From: Kineococcus sp. NBC_00420
Lineage (GTDB): Bacteria; Actinomycetota; Actinomycetes; Actinomycetales; Kineococcaceae
Length of the DNA stretch: 64,000 nt
Assembly (NCBI RefSeq): GCF_036021035.1
Contig: NZ_CP107930.1
Span: forward strand, 3,286,001 to 3,350,000
Direction: 5' to 3'
Of the stretch, positions 25,780 through 35,119 are shown one piece after another. The notes below the pieces were generated by a model. It saw only the letters and a program-made list of their open reading frames with translations. It ran no database searches and was not told where the DNA came from. A program made the translations under genes and the position numbers. Numbering within the stretch: position 1 is the first letter of the stretch; every line of letters begins with the position of its first letter.

Positions 25780-28114
25780 CGTCGGCGCAGGACCCGACGA
25801 CGGTGACGTTGCGGGTGTCCTTGCCCCGGTACAGCGCCCGGTCCGCGCCGGCCATGACCTCCTCGGCGTCCATCCCCGGCAGCCACTCGCAGACCCCGAC
25901 CGTGCAGGTCTGGCCGTCGGGCACGGCGGCGCGGATGCGGTCCAGCACGTCGACGGCGTCGGCGGCGGCGCAGCCGGGCAGCAGCACGGCGAACTCCTCC
26001 CCGCCCCAGCGCGAGAGCGTGTCCAGCTCGCGCAGCTGCTCGCCCGCCGCCGCGGCGAAGGCCCGCAGCAGCTCGTCGCCCGCGAGGTGGCCACGGGTGT
26101 CGTTGTAGCGCTTGAAGTGGTCGAGGTCGAGCAGCGCGAACGTCAGCGGTGCGCGCTGCCGGGTCGCGCGGGCGATCTCCTGGCGGGCCACGTCGTCCCA
26201 GCGGCGGCGGTTGACCAGGCCGGTGAGGGCGTCGTGCTGGGCGGCGCGGGCGAGCTGGGTGTGCAGGTCGGCGCGGGCGAAGGCGTGCGCGGCCTCCGCG
26301 GCCAGGCCTTCGAGGACGGCGGTGGTCGTCGGGTCCAGCACCGCGACCCGGTGGCGCCAGATGATCCCGAGGACCCCCACGACACGTCCGTCGGCGTCGA
26401 CGACGGGCTGCCAGGCGCCCGACACCGTGCCGCAGGCCTCCGTGAGGGCCGGGCTGGCGTGCGGGTGGGTCTCGACGTCGGCCACGAACACCGGTTCGCA
26501 GAACAGGTAGCTGGTCAGGACCAGGCTGACGTCGTGGCGGACGTCGACGCTCAGCACCAGGTCCTCGGGCAGGCCGACGGTCGACGTCGTCACCAGCCGC
26601 CCCTGCCCGTCGGGCTGCATGAGGTAGGCGGCGTCGGCACCGGCGATCTCGGCGGCGGCGGCGCAGACGGCCTGGCGCGGGTCCTCGGCCCTCAGCACCG
26701 TCCGGGACGCCGCGGCCAGCTGCTCGACCTTGGTGGCGTGCGTCGCCAGCCGGGCGTTCGCCTCCGCGAGGGCGGTCTCGCGGGCCCGGAGGTCGCTGAG
26801 GTCGTGCATGGCGACGACGGCTCCGAGGACCTCGCCGTCGACGCCGACGACGGTGCGCCCGCTGCAGACCACGGGGACCGGGGGGCCGTCCGGGCGGGCG
26901 ATGACGATCTCGGCGTTGCTCACCGTGCCCTCCGCGAGCGTCCGCAGCAACGGGACGTCGGCGGGGGCCAGCGGGGTCGAGCCGTCGGGGCCGTAGAGGT
27001 GGTAGCGCTCGGCGTGCTCGGCGGGGTCGAGGCTGTCGTCGGCGTCGAGACCGTGCCAGGCGCGCGCGGTGTCGTTGAAGAGCAGCAGCCGCCCGTCCCG
27101 GTCGGAGACGACGATGCCGGAGCCGGCGCCGGCCAGGACGGCGTCGGTGAAGCGGCCGTGGCGCTCGGCCGCGGCGCGGGCCTCGACGGCTTCGGTGGTC
27201 GCGGCGGAGAGCCGGCCCATCAGCGAGGTGCGTTCGTCGCGTCCGATCGCCAGGGCGAGGCCCAGCACGGACAGGAAGGCGACGTGGACCTGGACGACCA
27301 GGACCTGGGTGAGGGCGTCGTCGATGGCGGCGAACGGGCCGTGGCCGGTGAGGGTCCCGACGATGGTGATCGCCGCCATCACCAGGTCGGTGACGACGAC
27401 GATCGTGGTGTCGAAGCGCAGGGCCAGCCAGATCGTCGTGGCCAGCGGCAGGAACGACAGGGGCAGTCCCGCGACGCCCCAGAACACCCCGACGTAGGCC
27501 AGCAGGGACAGGCCCAGGGCGCCGACGAGTTCCGCGCCGCCACCGGCGCCGCGCGGGCGGTGGAGCGGGACGCGGTGGATCGCGCGCAGCAGCACCGGGG
27601 TGACCAGGAGGATCCCGGCCCAGTTCCGGGTGAACCAGACGGCGATCCGGATCCAGGTCACGGGTGACCCGTTCAGCAGCATCGTCACGATCCCGCCGAG
27701 GGTCCCCACGGCGCAGGCGGCGGTGGCCACGGCGAGCAGCACCGCGAGCTGGCGGCTGCCGAAGGAGGTCGCGGCGGGGGAGAAGAAGCGTCGACGCAGC
27801 ACCGCGAACAGTTCCGCCTGCACCACGTTGGTCACGACGAAACCCGCGAGGAGGACGGGCCCGGCGCCGGTCGCCGCGTTCACGGCGACGGTGACCGCGG
27901 TGAGGAGGCCGAGGTCGAGCCAGCGCGTCCCGGCTCCGTGCTGAACGCTCAGCCACGCGGCGGCGACGCCGGCGGCGGGCCACACGACGCTCAGGCTGGT
28001 CCCGTCCATGACGGTGAGCCGCCCGAGGTAGACGGCGCCGAGGAACAGGGCGGCGAAGCAGACGCTCCGGGCCGACGCGGGCACGTCGACCCGCGGGAGG
28101 GGCCGGAGGGTCAC
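25754..28114 (-). CDS. MASE1-PAS-GAF-GGEEF diguanylate cyclase
   Basis: 786 residues from GTG 28114. Residues ~10-300 are an eight-or-so-segment membrane region of the MASE1 type (ends in VHVAFLSVLGLALAIGRDER). A PAS domain (~325-450), a GAF domain (~470-610) and a GGDEF domain (~620-775) follow. The signature is RWGGEEF, fully compatible with catalysis, and an I-site RELD lies five residues before it. Predicted c-di-GMP synthesis under membrane, PAS and GAF control. A TAGAAT -10-like box lies at 28149-28154. Confidence 0.9.
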   Translation of the reverse strand: MTLRPLPRVDVPASARSVCFAALFLGAVYLGRLTVMDGTSLSVVWPAAGVAAAWLSVQHGAGTRWLDLGLLTAVTVAVNAATGAGPVLLAGFVVTNVVQAELFAVLRRRFFSPAATSFGSRQLAVLLAVATAACAVGTLGGIVTMLLNGSPVTWIRIAVWFTRNWAGILLVTPVLLRAIHRVPLHRPRGAGGGAELVGALGLSLLAYVGVFWGVAGLPLSFLPLATTIWLALRFDTTIVVVTDLVMAAITIVGTLTGHGPFAAIDDALTQVLVVQVHVAFLSVLGLALAIGRDERTSLMGRLSAATTEAVEARAAAERHGRFTDAVLAGAGSGIVVSDRDGRLLLFNDTARAWHGLDADDSLDPAEHAERYHLYGPDGSTPLAPADVPLLRTLAEGTVSNAEIVIARPDGPPVPVVCSGRTVVGVDGEVLGAVVAMHDLSDLRARETALAEANARLATHATKVEQLAAASRTVLRAEDPRQAVCAAAAEIAGADAAYLMQPDGQGRLVTTSTVGLPEDLVLSVDVRHDVSLVLTSYLFCEPVFVADVETHPHASPALTEACGTVSGAWQPVVDADGRVVGVLGIIWRHRVAVLDPTTTAVLEGLAAEAAHAFARADLHTQLARAAQHDALTGLVNRRRWDDVARQEIARATRQRAPLTFALLDLDHFKRYNDTRGHLAGDELLRAFAAAAGEQLRELDTLSRWGGEEFAVLLPGCAAADAVDVLDRIRAAVPDGQTCTVGVCEWLPGMDAEEVMAGADRALYRGKDTRNVTVVGSCADVTTRSPAR

Positions 28115-28148
28115 CGTCCAGGCATCGGCACCTGGAGCGGCCGGGCGT

Positions 28149-28154
28149 ATTCTA
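28149..28154 (-). promoter_or_regulatory. -10-like box TAGAAT upstream of the MASE1 cyclase
   Basis: Minus-strand CTAGAAT, with TGGACG 16 nt further upstream as a possible -35. TCTAGA-type sequences also occur upstream of other minus-strand signalling genes here (19195-19208, 31923-31928, 63374-63379). Confidence 0.35.
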
Positions 28155-28165
28155 GATGCACCCGT

Positions 28166-28336
28166 TCAGGCGTCCACGACGGCTCGACGGACCTGGGCGA
28201 CGAGTTCGACGGGAACGTCGACGAGGCCGTGGTCGGTGCGGGCGTGGGCGGACACGGCGACGAGGATCTCGTCGAGGGAGCCCTCGAACGCGTGGGTGCA
28301 ACCGGGGACGACGTCACCGCAGCGGAACTTCTTCAC
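28166..28336 (-). CDS. DUF1059 small protein
   Basis: 56 residues from GTG 28336 with a near-ideal AAGGAG 6 nt upstream. The sequence MKKFRCGDVVPGCTH with two cysteines, then a His-containing AHARTDHGL stretch and a VPVELVAQVR end, matches the DUF1059 family of predicted small metal-binding proteins, and the full length is normal. Located between the EAL gene and the MASE1 cyclase; role unknown. Confidence 0.85.
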   Translation of the reverse strand: MKKFRCGDVVPGCTHAFEGSLDEILVAVSAHARTDHGLVDVPVELVAQVRRAVVDA

Positions 28337-28361
28337 CAGGAACTCCTTGTTCCTCGAGGAA

Positions 28362-28381
28362 CCGGTGCGGGTCCGCACCGG
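28362..28381 (-). terminator. Short terminator hairpin after the EAL gene
   Basis: A 9-bp perfect stem with a 2-nt loop (CCGGTGCGG / CCGCACCGG), 6 nt past the stop of the 28388-29566 gene. Confidence 0.6.
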
Positions 28382-28387
28382 GGTGAC

Positions 28388-29566
28388 TCAGCGCGCGAGC
28401 GCCAGGAGCAGGTCGGAGTGCAGGACGATGCCCACCACCCGACCCTGGCCGTCCGTGCAGACCAGGGGAGCTCCCAGGTCCGCCGGATGGCGGTTCGCGG
28501 CCCGCCGGGCGACCTCCGCGAGGCTCGCCGACGGGGCGACGAGCAGCGGGCGGACCCACCGGAGGGGGAGGTCGTCCGTCGTGCCGCCCGTCCGGACCGC
28601 GCGGATCCGGGCGTCGGCGTCGAGCAGGACGTCGCACGTGGCGGGGTCGGTCCCGACCCGCGCGCTGCGCACGATGCTCAGCACGTGCTCGTCGAACTGC
28701 GTCCGGCCGGCCACGGTGCGGATGCGCTGGACGACGTCGTCGGTGAGCTGGGGCAGGAGGCCGACCGCAGGCCGGGCGAGGGCGAAACCCTGCCCCAGGG
28801 CCACCCCGAGGCCGACCACGGTGTCGAGCTCCTCGGGGGTCTCGATGCCCTCCGCGAGGAGCCAGCCGTCCATCCGGCCCACGAGGTCACCGAGGACCTC
28901 CATGAGCGAACGCTTCACGGGGTCGGTGTCGATGCCGTGGACGAGTTCCCGGTCGATCTTGACGATGTCCGGGGTCAGGTGCAGCAGCTGGCTGAGGCCC
29001 GCGTACCCCGTTCCGGCGTCGTCCATGGCGACGAGGCCGCCGCGTTCGCGGAGTCGGTCCAGCACGCGCCTCAGGGCGCGCGGATCCCCGGCACGGGTGT
29101 GCTCGGTGAGTTCCACGACGAGGCGGGAGAGGTCGGCGTGCTCGAAGAGCGTCCCGTTGACCCGGTCGTCCAGCAGCAGGTGGGGTTCGATGTTCACGGT
29201 GAGGAAGGTGTTGGGCGGCAGTACGTCCCGCATGTCGACGGCCGTCGCGAGGACCCGGGACTGCAGTTCGGCGTTGTGGCCGAAGTGGTCGGCGGCGGCG
29301 AACCAGACGTCCGGCGGGGCGACGATCCGTGATGCGTCGAAGCGGGACAGGACCTCGAACCCGGCGATCTGCCCGGTGCTCAGTTCGGCGATCGGCTGCG
29401 GGTGCAGGGTCAGGAGTTCCGGCCGCGCCAGGACCCGGCGGAGTTCGGCGTCCCAGCGCACGTCGTCGACCGCTGGTACCGGGGGGTCGACGACGGTCGT
29501 GCCCGCGTGCGTCCGCGGATCGGGGAGGACCGTCATGAGGGTTTCTTCGGCGGTTTCGGGACGCAT
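28388..29566 (-). CDS. EAL-domain protein (EVL variant) with C-terminal CBS-like region
   Basis: 392 residues from ATG 29566, preceded by GGAG at 7-8 nt; ATG 29536 is an alternative and the open frame beyond has no similarity. EAL domain ~45-285: the signature reads FEVLSRF, so Ala is replaced by Val but Glu is kept; NIEPH, ELTEH, MDDAGTGYAGL, VKID, AEGIE and GQGFAL retain the other catalytic positions. Residues ~290-392 contain two hydrophobic/charged repeats ending VVGIVLHSDLLLAL that look like a CBS pair, a usual nucleotide sensor. Activity may be reduced or regulated by adenine nucleotides. Confidence 0.85.
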   Translation of the reverse strand: MRPETAEETLMTVLPDPRTHAGTTVVDPPVPAVDDVRWDAELRRVLARPELLTLHPQPIAELSTGQIAGFEVLSRFDASRIVAPPDVWFAAADHFGHNAELQSRVLATAVDMRDVLPPNTFLTVNIEPHLLLDDRVNGTLFEHADLSRLVVELTEHTRAGDPRALRRVLDRLRERGGLVAMDDAGTGYAGLSQLLHLTPDIVKIDRELVHGIDTDPVKRSLMEVLGDLVGRMDGWLLAEGIETPEELDTVVGLGVALGQGFALARPAVGLLPQLTDDVVQRIRTVAGRTQFDEHVLSIVRSARVGTDPATCDVLLDADARIRAVRTGGTTDDLPLRWVRPLLVAPSASLAEVARRAANRHPADLGAPLVCTDGQGRVVGIVLHSDLLLALAR

Positions 29567-29615
29567 CCGCAGACTCCGACCGGGTGAGAACTCCGCGAGC
29601 CCCGGGGGGCGTCGC

Positions 29616-31877
29616 TCAGACGCGGGTCTCGTCCTCGAGACCCAGCACGCCGGGCACGGGGTAGACGTGGGCGAGCTGTTCCCCGAGCAGTTCCCGCGGC
29701 ACGGCGGGGGAGTACAACCACCCCTGCCCGAGCGGCGCGGAGATGAAGCGGCAGATGTCGGCCTGCTGCTGGGTCTCGACACCCTCGACGACGACGCTCA
29801 GCCCGAGGCGGTTCGCGAGGTCGACGACGCACGTCACGACGGACTGGCCGTTGACGTCGTCGGTGAGGGACTGCGTCAGCGAGCGGTCGATCTTGAGCAC
29901 GTGGACGGGCAGCCGGCCGAGGTAGCCGAAGGCGGAGTACCCGGTGCCGAAGTCGTCGATCGCGATCTGGCAGCCCAGGCCCGCGAGTTCGGTGACGACG
30001 CGTTCGGCGGGGGAGTCCTCGTCCAGGAACACCGACTCGGTGAGTTCCAGGGTCAGCAGGTGCGGGGCGATCCGGTACTGGTCGAGGATCTCGCGGACGA
30101 TGTCGGCGAAACCCGGGGACTGCAGCTGCACGACGGAGACGTTGACGGCCAGGCCGACGCCGACGGAGAACACCCCGGCCTCGTAGGCCCACTGCACGGC
30201 GTGGCGCAGGACGTGCTCGCCGAGCGCGACGACGAGGTTGGACTCCTCGGCGATCGCGATGAACTCCACGGGGGAGATCCGGCCCAGCACCGGGTCCTCC
30301 CAGCGGGCGAGCGCCTCGAACTTGTCGACGCGCCCGGTCGTGAACGACACCACCGGTTGGTAGTGGACGTCGACGCCGCCCTCGGCGACGGCCAGGGCGA
30401 GGCGTTCGCGCATGAGGCTGCGGCGGGCGTGCTCGACCGCGACCGTCCCGGAGTACACCGACACGGCGCCGCCGCCGAGGTGCTTGGCGTCGCGCAGGGC
30501 GATGTCGGCCTGGACGAAGGACGCCATCACGTCGCCGACCGCGTCGGGGTCGGTGCCGTCGGGCGCGCGGCCGGCGATGCCGGCGACCGCGGTCAGCGGG
30601 AAGCGTCCGGCCCCGGCGACCTTCGCCGGTGCGGTGGTGATCGCGGCGATGAGGCTCTCGGCGTGGCGCAGGCAGTGCGCGGGGTCTCCGCGCAGGACGA
30701 CGGCGATCTGGTCACCGCCGGTGCGGTAGGCGCTGCCCTCGAGGCCTCCGACGACGAGCAGGACCTCCTCGGCGGCGGCCCGGATGAGGGCGTCGCCGGC
30801 GCTGACGCCGAGGACGTCGTTGACGTCGTCGAGCCCGAGGAGTTCCAGCAGCACGAGCGACTGGTCGTGGTCGGGTCCGGTGAGGGCGCGCTCCAGCAGG
30901 GTGCGGTTGCTGAGGCCGGTGAGGGCGTCGTGCAGGGCCAGGAACTTCAGGTGCGCGGTGGTGCGGTCGATCGAGCGCGCCGTCGCGGCGTGCCGGATGG
31001 TGAACGTGACGAGCACGGTGATGAACGTCGCGAACAGCACGGGGTCGGCGCGCGGGAACACGACGAGCAGCAGGATGTCGACGAGCAGGATCGGGCCGGG
31101 GATCAGCGAGGCGACTTCGAGGCGGCGGGCGGCGCGTTCGGCGTCGGCCCCGCCGTGGCGGACGACCCCGTCGCGCGGCAGCGTCAGCAGCCCGACGATC
31201 CCGCCGGCCATCGCGAGGGCGGCGGCGACGCCGGCGACCACGGGCTCGTGCGGGAGGCAGACGGCGACCACCGCGGTGGCGACCCCGTTGACGGTGAGGC
31301 CGGTGGCCGAGACCCGCAGGCGGGGCTGTTCGACGCCGAGCGCGACGGCGGAACCCGCGACGAGGGAGGCCGCGACGACGACGAGCAGCGTCGCGGCGTT
31401 CTCGCCGCCCGTCCCGCTGTGCCCGGTGCGGGCGAACGCGTCCCAGCCGAGGGTGATCAGGGCGCTGCCGAGCATCAGCGCGTCGACGACGAGGGGCGGG
31501 TCGTCGCTGCCCGCGCGGGCCCGGACGAGGAGCTGCAGGAGGACGGCCAGCGCACCGAGCTCACCGAGGGCGAACACGACGTGGGACAACGGGAACGGGC
31601 CTAGGTCGAGGTCCGGGAGGAGCCCGGCGACGACCGCACCCAGACCCCACAGGACCCCGGCCGCGAGGTACTTGGCGGAGTTGCGCCCGCGGTGCAGCAC
31701 GATCAACGAGACCGCCGTCGCGGCGATGGACGCGACCCCGACGACGACGACCGCTGTGCGCGGCGTCCCGGGGACCACGGTCGTCAGGTGGGCGAGGACC
31801 GCGGCCAGCGCCAGCAACGCGAGGCCACCGACGACGCGGCCCGCGGTGGGGCGCGTCGGAGCGAGAGGTGCGGCCAT
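29616..31877 (-). CDS. Membrane protein with degenerate GGDEF and intact EAL
   Basis: 753 residues. About nine hydrophobic segments (~15-300). The GGDEF domain (~310-470) reads RTGGDQI, so the EF of the signature is lost and cyclase activity is unlikely. The EAL domain (~480-735) is intact: FEALARW, NVSVV, ELTES, IDDFGTGYSAF, LKIDRS, VEGVE and GQGWLY. Expected to hydrolyse c-di-GMP, perhaps with the dead GGDEF domain binding GTP as a regulator. It is a clear paralogue of 32654-34882 with long identical blocks in the EAL half. Confidence 0.9.
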   Translation of the reverse strand: MAAPLAPTRPTAGRVVGGLALLALAAVLAHLTTVVPGTPRTAVVVVGVASIAATAVSLIVLHRGRNSAKYLAAGVLWGLGAVVAGLLPDLDLGPFPLSHVVFALGELGALAVLLQLLVRARAGSDDPPLVVDALMLGSALITLGWDAFARTGHSGTGGENAATLLVVVAASLVAGSAVALGVEQPRLRVSATGLTVNGVATAVVAVCLPHEPVVAGVAAALAMAGGIVGLLTLPRDGVVRHGGADAERAARRLEVASLIPGPILLVDILLLVVFPRADPVLFATFITVLVTFTIRHAATARSIDRTTAHLKFLALHDALTGLSNRTLLERALTGPDHDQSLVLLELLGLDDVNDVLGVSAGDALIRAAAEEVLLVVGGLEGSAYRTGGDQIAVVLRGDPAHCLRHAESLIAAITTAPAKVAGAGRFPLTAVAGIAGRAPDGTDPDAVGDVMASFVQADIALRDAKHLGGGAVSVYSGTVAVEHARRSLMRERLALAVAEGGVDVHYQPVVSFTTGRVDKFEALARWEDPVLGRISPVEFIAIAEESNLVVALGEHVLRHAVQWAYEAGVFSVGVGLAVNVSVVQLQSPGFADIVREILDQYRIAPHLLTLELTESVFLDEDSPAERVVTELAGLGCQIAIDDFGTGYSAFGYLGRLPVHVLKIDRSLTQSLTDDVNGQSVVTCVVDLANRLGLSVVVEGVETQQQADICRFISAPLGQGWLYSPAVPRELLGEQLAHVYPVPGVLGLEDETRV

Positions 31878-32005
31878 GCTCGTGGTCTCGGACTGTTGAT
31901 CTTCGGACTTGACGGTACGGGGTTCTAGAAGGTCGGTCCGACGTCCCGGAGTGCGAGACCATGGGGGCCGGCCCGTCGCGCAGCGGCGGGTGAGTCGAGG
32001 CAGCA

Positions 32006-32461
32006 GTGGAAGTGGTGGGTGGCGTGGCCAAGGGCAAGATCCGGTCGTTCGACGACGAGCGGGGGTTCGGCTTCATCAAGAGCTCGGACGCTCCCGACGA
32101 CGTGTTCTTCCACATCAAGGACGTCGCGGGCGCCGAGAACGAGGACCTGTCCGAGGGCGTCTGGGTGGACTTCACCCTCACCGAGGGCGACCGCGGCCTG
32201 AAGGCGACCCAGGTGCGCCTGCAGTCCCCGTCGCGCACCGCCGGTGCCAGCACCGGTCGCGCCCCGGCCGCCTCCTCGGAGCGGCCCCGGACCTCCGCCC
32301 CCCGCAGTGGCGGGGTGCTGCCGATGGACCAGTACCGCCGCGAGATCACCGAGATCCTGCTCAGCGCCGTCGACGACCTCGAGGGCCGTCAGATCGTCGC
32401 GCTGCGCGACGTGCTGACCGACTACGGCATCGACCGCGGGTTCGTCTCCGAGGGTCGCTGA
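32006..32461 (+). CDS. Cold-shock-domain protein with C-terminal extension
   Basis: 151 residues from GTG 32006 (GAGG upstream; GTG 32024, giving MAKGKIRSFD, is equally plausible). Residues ~8-75 are a cold-shock domain with RNP1 GFGFI and RNP2 VFFHI, which bind single-stranded nucleic acid. A low-complexity Ser/Pro/Arg linker follows, then a ~45-residue helical tail (MDQYRREITEILLSAVDD). The extension sets it apart from the ~67-residue CspA class. It lies between two paralogous EAL genes that are both on the opposite strand. Confidence 0.88.
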   Translation: MEVVGGVAKGKIRSFDDERGFGFIKSSDAPDDVFFHIKDVAGAENEDLSEGVWVDFTLTEGDRGLKATQVRLQSPSRTAGASTGRAPAASSERPRTSAPRSGGVLPMDQYRREITEILLSAVDDLEGRQIVALRDVLTDYGIDRGFVSEGR

Positions 32462-32521
32462 CCGTCCGGCGTCGGGAGGGTGCTGCGGCCGGTGCCGCAG
32501 CCCCGTCCCCGGGGGGCTCGA

Positions 32522-32576
32522 GAGTGGAACGTTCCGCGTCGTTCCGAGCCCCGGTGGGCCGCTGAACGTTCCACTC
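32522..32576. terminator. Hairpin 1 of a tandem pair (GAGTGGAACGTTC)
   Basis: Perfect 13-bp arms GAGTGGAACGTTC / GAACGTTCCACTC around 29 nt, after the cold-shock gene. Confidence 0.7.
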
Positions 32577-32589
32577 CTCGGCGGTGTGG

Positions 32590-32649
32590 GTCGAGTGGAG
32601 CGTTCCGCGTCTCCAGGCGCTCGCCGAGCCGCCGAACGCTCCACTCGAC
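32590..32649. terminator. Hairpin 2 of a tandem pair (GTCGAGTGGAGCGTTC)
   Basis: Perfect 16-bp arms around 28 nt, ending 4 nt before the stop of the convergent EAL gene. The arm is a variant of hairpin 1. Confidence 0.75.
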
Positions 32650-32653
32650 GACC

Positions 32654-34882
32654 TCAGCGCACCGGCTCCGCCGACACGGGGTACTCCCGCCCCAGCTCCG
32701 CGGAGATCCTGTCCGCGGTGACCGCCGCCGAGTACAGCCAGCCCTGCCCGAGCCCGGCGGAGATCTGCCGGCAGATCGCGGCCTCCTCGTCGGTCTCGAC
32801 GCCTTCGACGACGACGGTCAGCCCGAGGCGGTTGGCGAGGTCGACGACGGCGGTCACGACGGACAGGCCGTTGCCGGCGCCGGTCATCGACTGCGTCAGC
32901 GACCGGTCGACCTTCAGGACGTGGACGGGCAGCCGGTCGAGGTAGCCGAACGCGGAGTAGCCGGTGCCGAAGTCGTCGATGGCGATCTGGCAGCCGAGCG
33001 CCGCGAGTTCGGTGACGACGCGTTCGGCGGGGGAGTCGGAGTCCAGGAACACGGACTCGGTGAGCTCCAGGGTCAGCAGGTGCGGCGGGATCCGGTACTG
33101 CCCGAGGATCTCGCGCACGACGTCCGCGAAGCCCGGCGCCTGCAGCTGCACGACGGACACGTTGACCGCCAGCCGCGCACCGGAGGCGAAGACCCCCGCG
33201 GCGTGCGCGCAGGCGACGGCCCGGCGCAGGACGTGCTCGCCGAGGGCCACGACGAGGTTGGACTCCTCCGCGACGGCGATGAACTCGACGGGTGAGATGC
33301 GTCCGAGCTGCACGTCGTCCCAGCGGGCGAGGGCCTCGAACTTCTCGACGCGACCCGTCGTGAAGCTCACGATCGGCTGGTAGTGGACGTCGACCCCGCC
33401 CTCGGCGACGGCCAGCGCGAGGCGTTCGCGCAGCAGCAGGCGACGAGCGTGGGCGCTGGCGACCTCACCGGAGTAGACCGACCACCCGGGGGCACCCTCG
33501 GCGCGCGCGGCGCGCAGGGCCAGGTCGGCGTGGACGAGGGGGACCATCGCGGCGGCCTCCTGGCCGCCCGTGCCGGCTTCGACGCACGCGACCCCGGCGA
33601 CGGCCTCGACGGGGAAGCGGCCCGCGCCGGTGACCTGCAGCGGCGCGGCGCTGATCGCGGCGAGCGCGGCGGGCAGGTGGGCGAGGACCTCCTCGGGGCG
33701 GCCCGGCAGCAGCACGGCGAACTCGTCGTGGCGGACGCGGAACGTGGTGCCGCCGTGGGCGGTGACGTGCTCGCGCAGGTTCGCCCCCGCGGCGGTCAGG
33801 ACCTCTTCGCCCACGGCCACCCCGAGGACGTCGGTGACGTCGTCGAGTCCGCCGAGTTCGAGGATCACCAGCGACTGCGCGGAGTCGGGGGCCGTGAGCG
33901 CCTCCGCCAGGGCGGCGCGGTTGCCGAGGCCGGTGAGGGAGTCGTGCAGCGCCTGGAACGACAGCCGCGCGTGGGTGCGGTCGATGGCGCGGGCGCTCGC
34001 GGCCTGACGGACGGCGGCCGTCACGATGACGACGGCGATGAAGACGAACTGGACCCCGTCAGCGCGGGGGGAGACCGCGAAGGCGACGGTGTCGGCCAGC
34101 AGCAGAGCCACCAGGGGCAGGCTCGCGAGTCGCAGCCGGCGCACGGCCTGCGTCGCGGCGGTCCCCCCGTGGCGGACCATCCCGCCGCGCGGCTGGAACG
34201 CGACGAGCATGGCCGCGGCGACGACCCCCATGACCGCGCCCACGTTGCCGGCCGCGGGGTCGCGCGTGGAGGTGATCGCGGTGAGGACGGTGCCGGCCGC
34301 ACCGATGGCGATGCCCAGGTGGGCCAGGCGCAACCGCGGGTGCTCGACCGCGAGGACCGCGGTCGCCGCCGCGACGAACGCGCCGACCGCGATGACGAGC
34401 GCGGCGCTCGCGTTCCACCACCCGTCGCCCCGGTACCCGCACCGGGCGAACACGTCCCAGGAGACGGACGCGGTGATGGCCCCGAACAGCAGGGCCTCCA
34501 CGAGCAGCGACTCGTCGTCCCGCACGACCCGGGCGACCCGCAACTGCTGGACGGTGAGGGCCAGCATCCCCAGCAGCGACACCGCGTGCAGCAGGTGCGG
34601 CGCGGGGAACGGGCCGATCAGCAGCGCCGGGTAGGCCGCCGCGACGATCGTCCCCACCGAGAACACCGACGCCGCGAGCACCCACCGGGAGGTGCTCGAC
34701 CGTGTGCCCCCCCGGACGACGAGGGGGAGGGCGACGCAGACGGCCAGGCAGGCGAGCCCCAGCAGGAGCTTGAGCTGCACCGCCTCGTCCCACCGGCGCT
34801 CGCCGACGTAGGCCAACGGCACGAAGACGGCCAGGACGGCGGTCGAGAGCGCCGCCCGCCAGGCGAGCCGTAGGAACGTCAT
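32654..34882 (-). CDS. Membrane protein with degenerate GGDEF and intact EAL (paralogue of 29616-31877)
   Basis: 742 residues. About nine hydrophobic segments (~10-290). The GGDEF region (~305-460) reads RVRHDEF: both glycines are replaced, so cyclase activity is unlikely. EAL (~475-730) is intact (FEALARW, NVSVVQLQ, ELTES, IDDFGTGYSAF, LKVDRS, VEGVE, GQGWLY). Long stretches of the EAL half are identical or nearly so to the neighbour at 29616-31877, whereas the two GGDEF domains decayed differently. The pair arose by duplication and now brackets the cold-shock gene. Confidence 0.9.
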   Translation of the reverse strand: MTFLRLAWRAALSTAVLAVFVPLAYVGERRWDEAVQLKLLLGLACLAVCVALPLVVRGGTRSSTSRWVLAASVFSVGTIVAAAYPALLIGPFPAPHLLHAVSLLGMLALTVQQLRVARVVRDDESLLVEALLFGAITASVSWDVFARCGYRGDGWWNASAALVIAVGAFVAAATAVLAVEHPRLRLAHLGIAIGAAGTVLTAITSTRDPAAGNVGAVMGVVAAAMLVAFQPRGGMVRHGGTAATQAVRRLRLASLPLVALLLADTVAFAVSPRADGVQFVFIAVVIVTAAVRQAASARAIDRTHARLSFQALHDSLTGLGNRAALAEALTAPDSAQSLVILELGGLDDVTDVLGVAVGEEVLTAAGANLREHVTAHGGTTFRVRHDEFAVLLPGRPEEVLAHLPAALAAISAAPLQVTGAGRFPVEAVAGVACVEAGTGGQEAAAMVPLVHADLALRAARAEGAPGWSVYSGEVASAHARRLLLRERLALAVAEGGVDVHYQPIVSFTTGRVEKFEALARWDDVQLGRISPVEFIAVAEESNLVVALGEHVLRRAVACAHAAGVFASGARLAVNVSVVQLQAPGFADVVREILGQYRIPPHLLTLELTESVFLDSDSPAERVVTELAALGCQIAIDDFGTGYSAFGYLDRLPVHVLKVDRSLTQSMTGAGNGLSVVTAVVDLANRLGLTVVVEGVETDEEAAICRQISAGLGQGWLYSAAVTADRISAELGREYPVSAEPVR

Positions 34883-35119
34883 GCATGGGGTTCGGTACGG
34901 CGAGGCGACGGCTGGATGGGCCGAGTGCGTGACGTCGAGCCTAGACCGGGCCTGGAGTAGGCCCGTCGTGCCCGGAGATGTCCGTCGGATGGCGACCCTC
35001 AGTCACCGCGCTTCGTGAGTTCTTCGGTGCGTCCCCTGCAGGAGGGATCCGCAGCGTGATCCTTCTCGTCACACTCTGCGACGACGGTCCAGATGAACCA
35101 GGAGGGGATGGCCCAGAAG

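Noticed and set aside
28236-31604. An 1122-codon plus-strand ORF
   Set aside because: Antisense shadow of the EVL-EAL and GGDEF/EAL genes; low-complexity translation without motifs.
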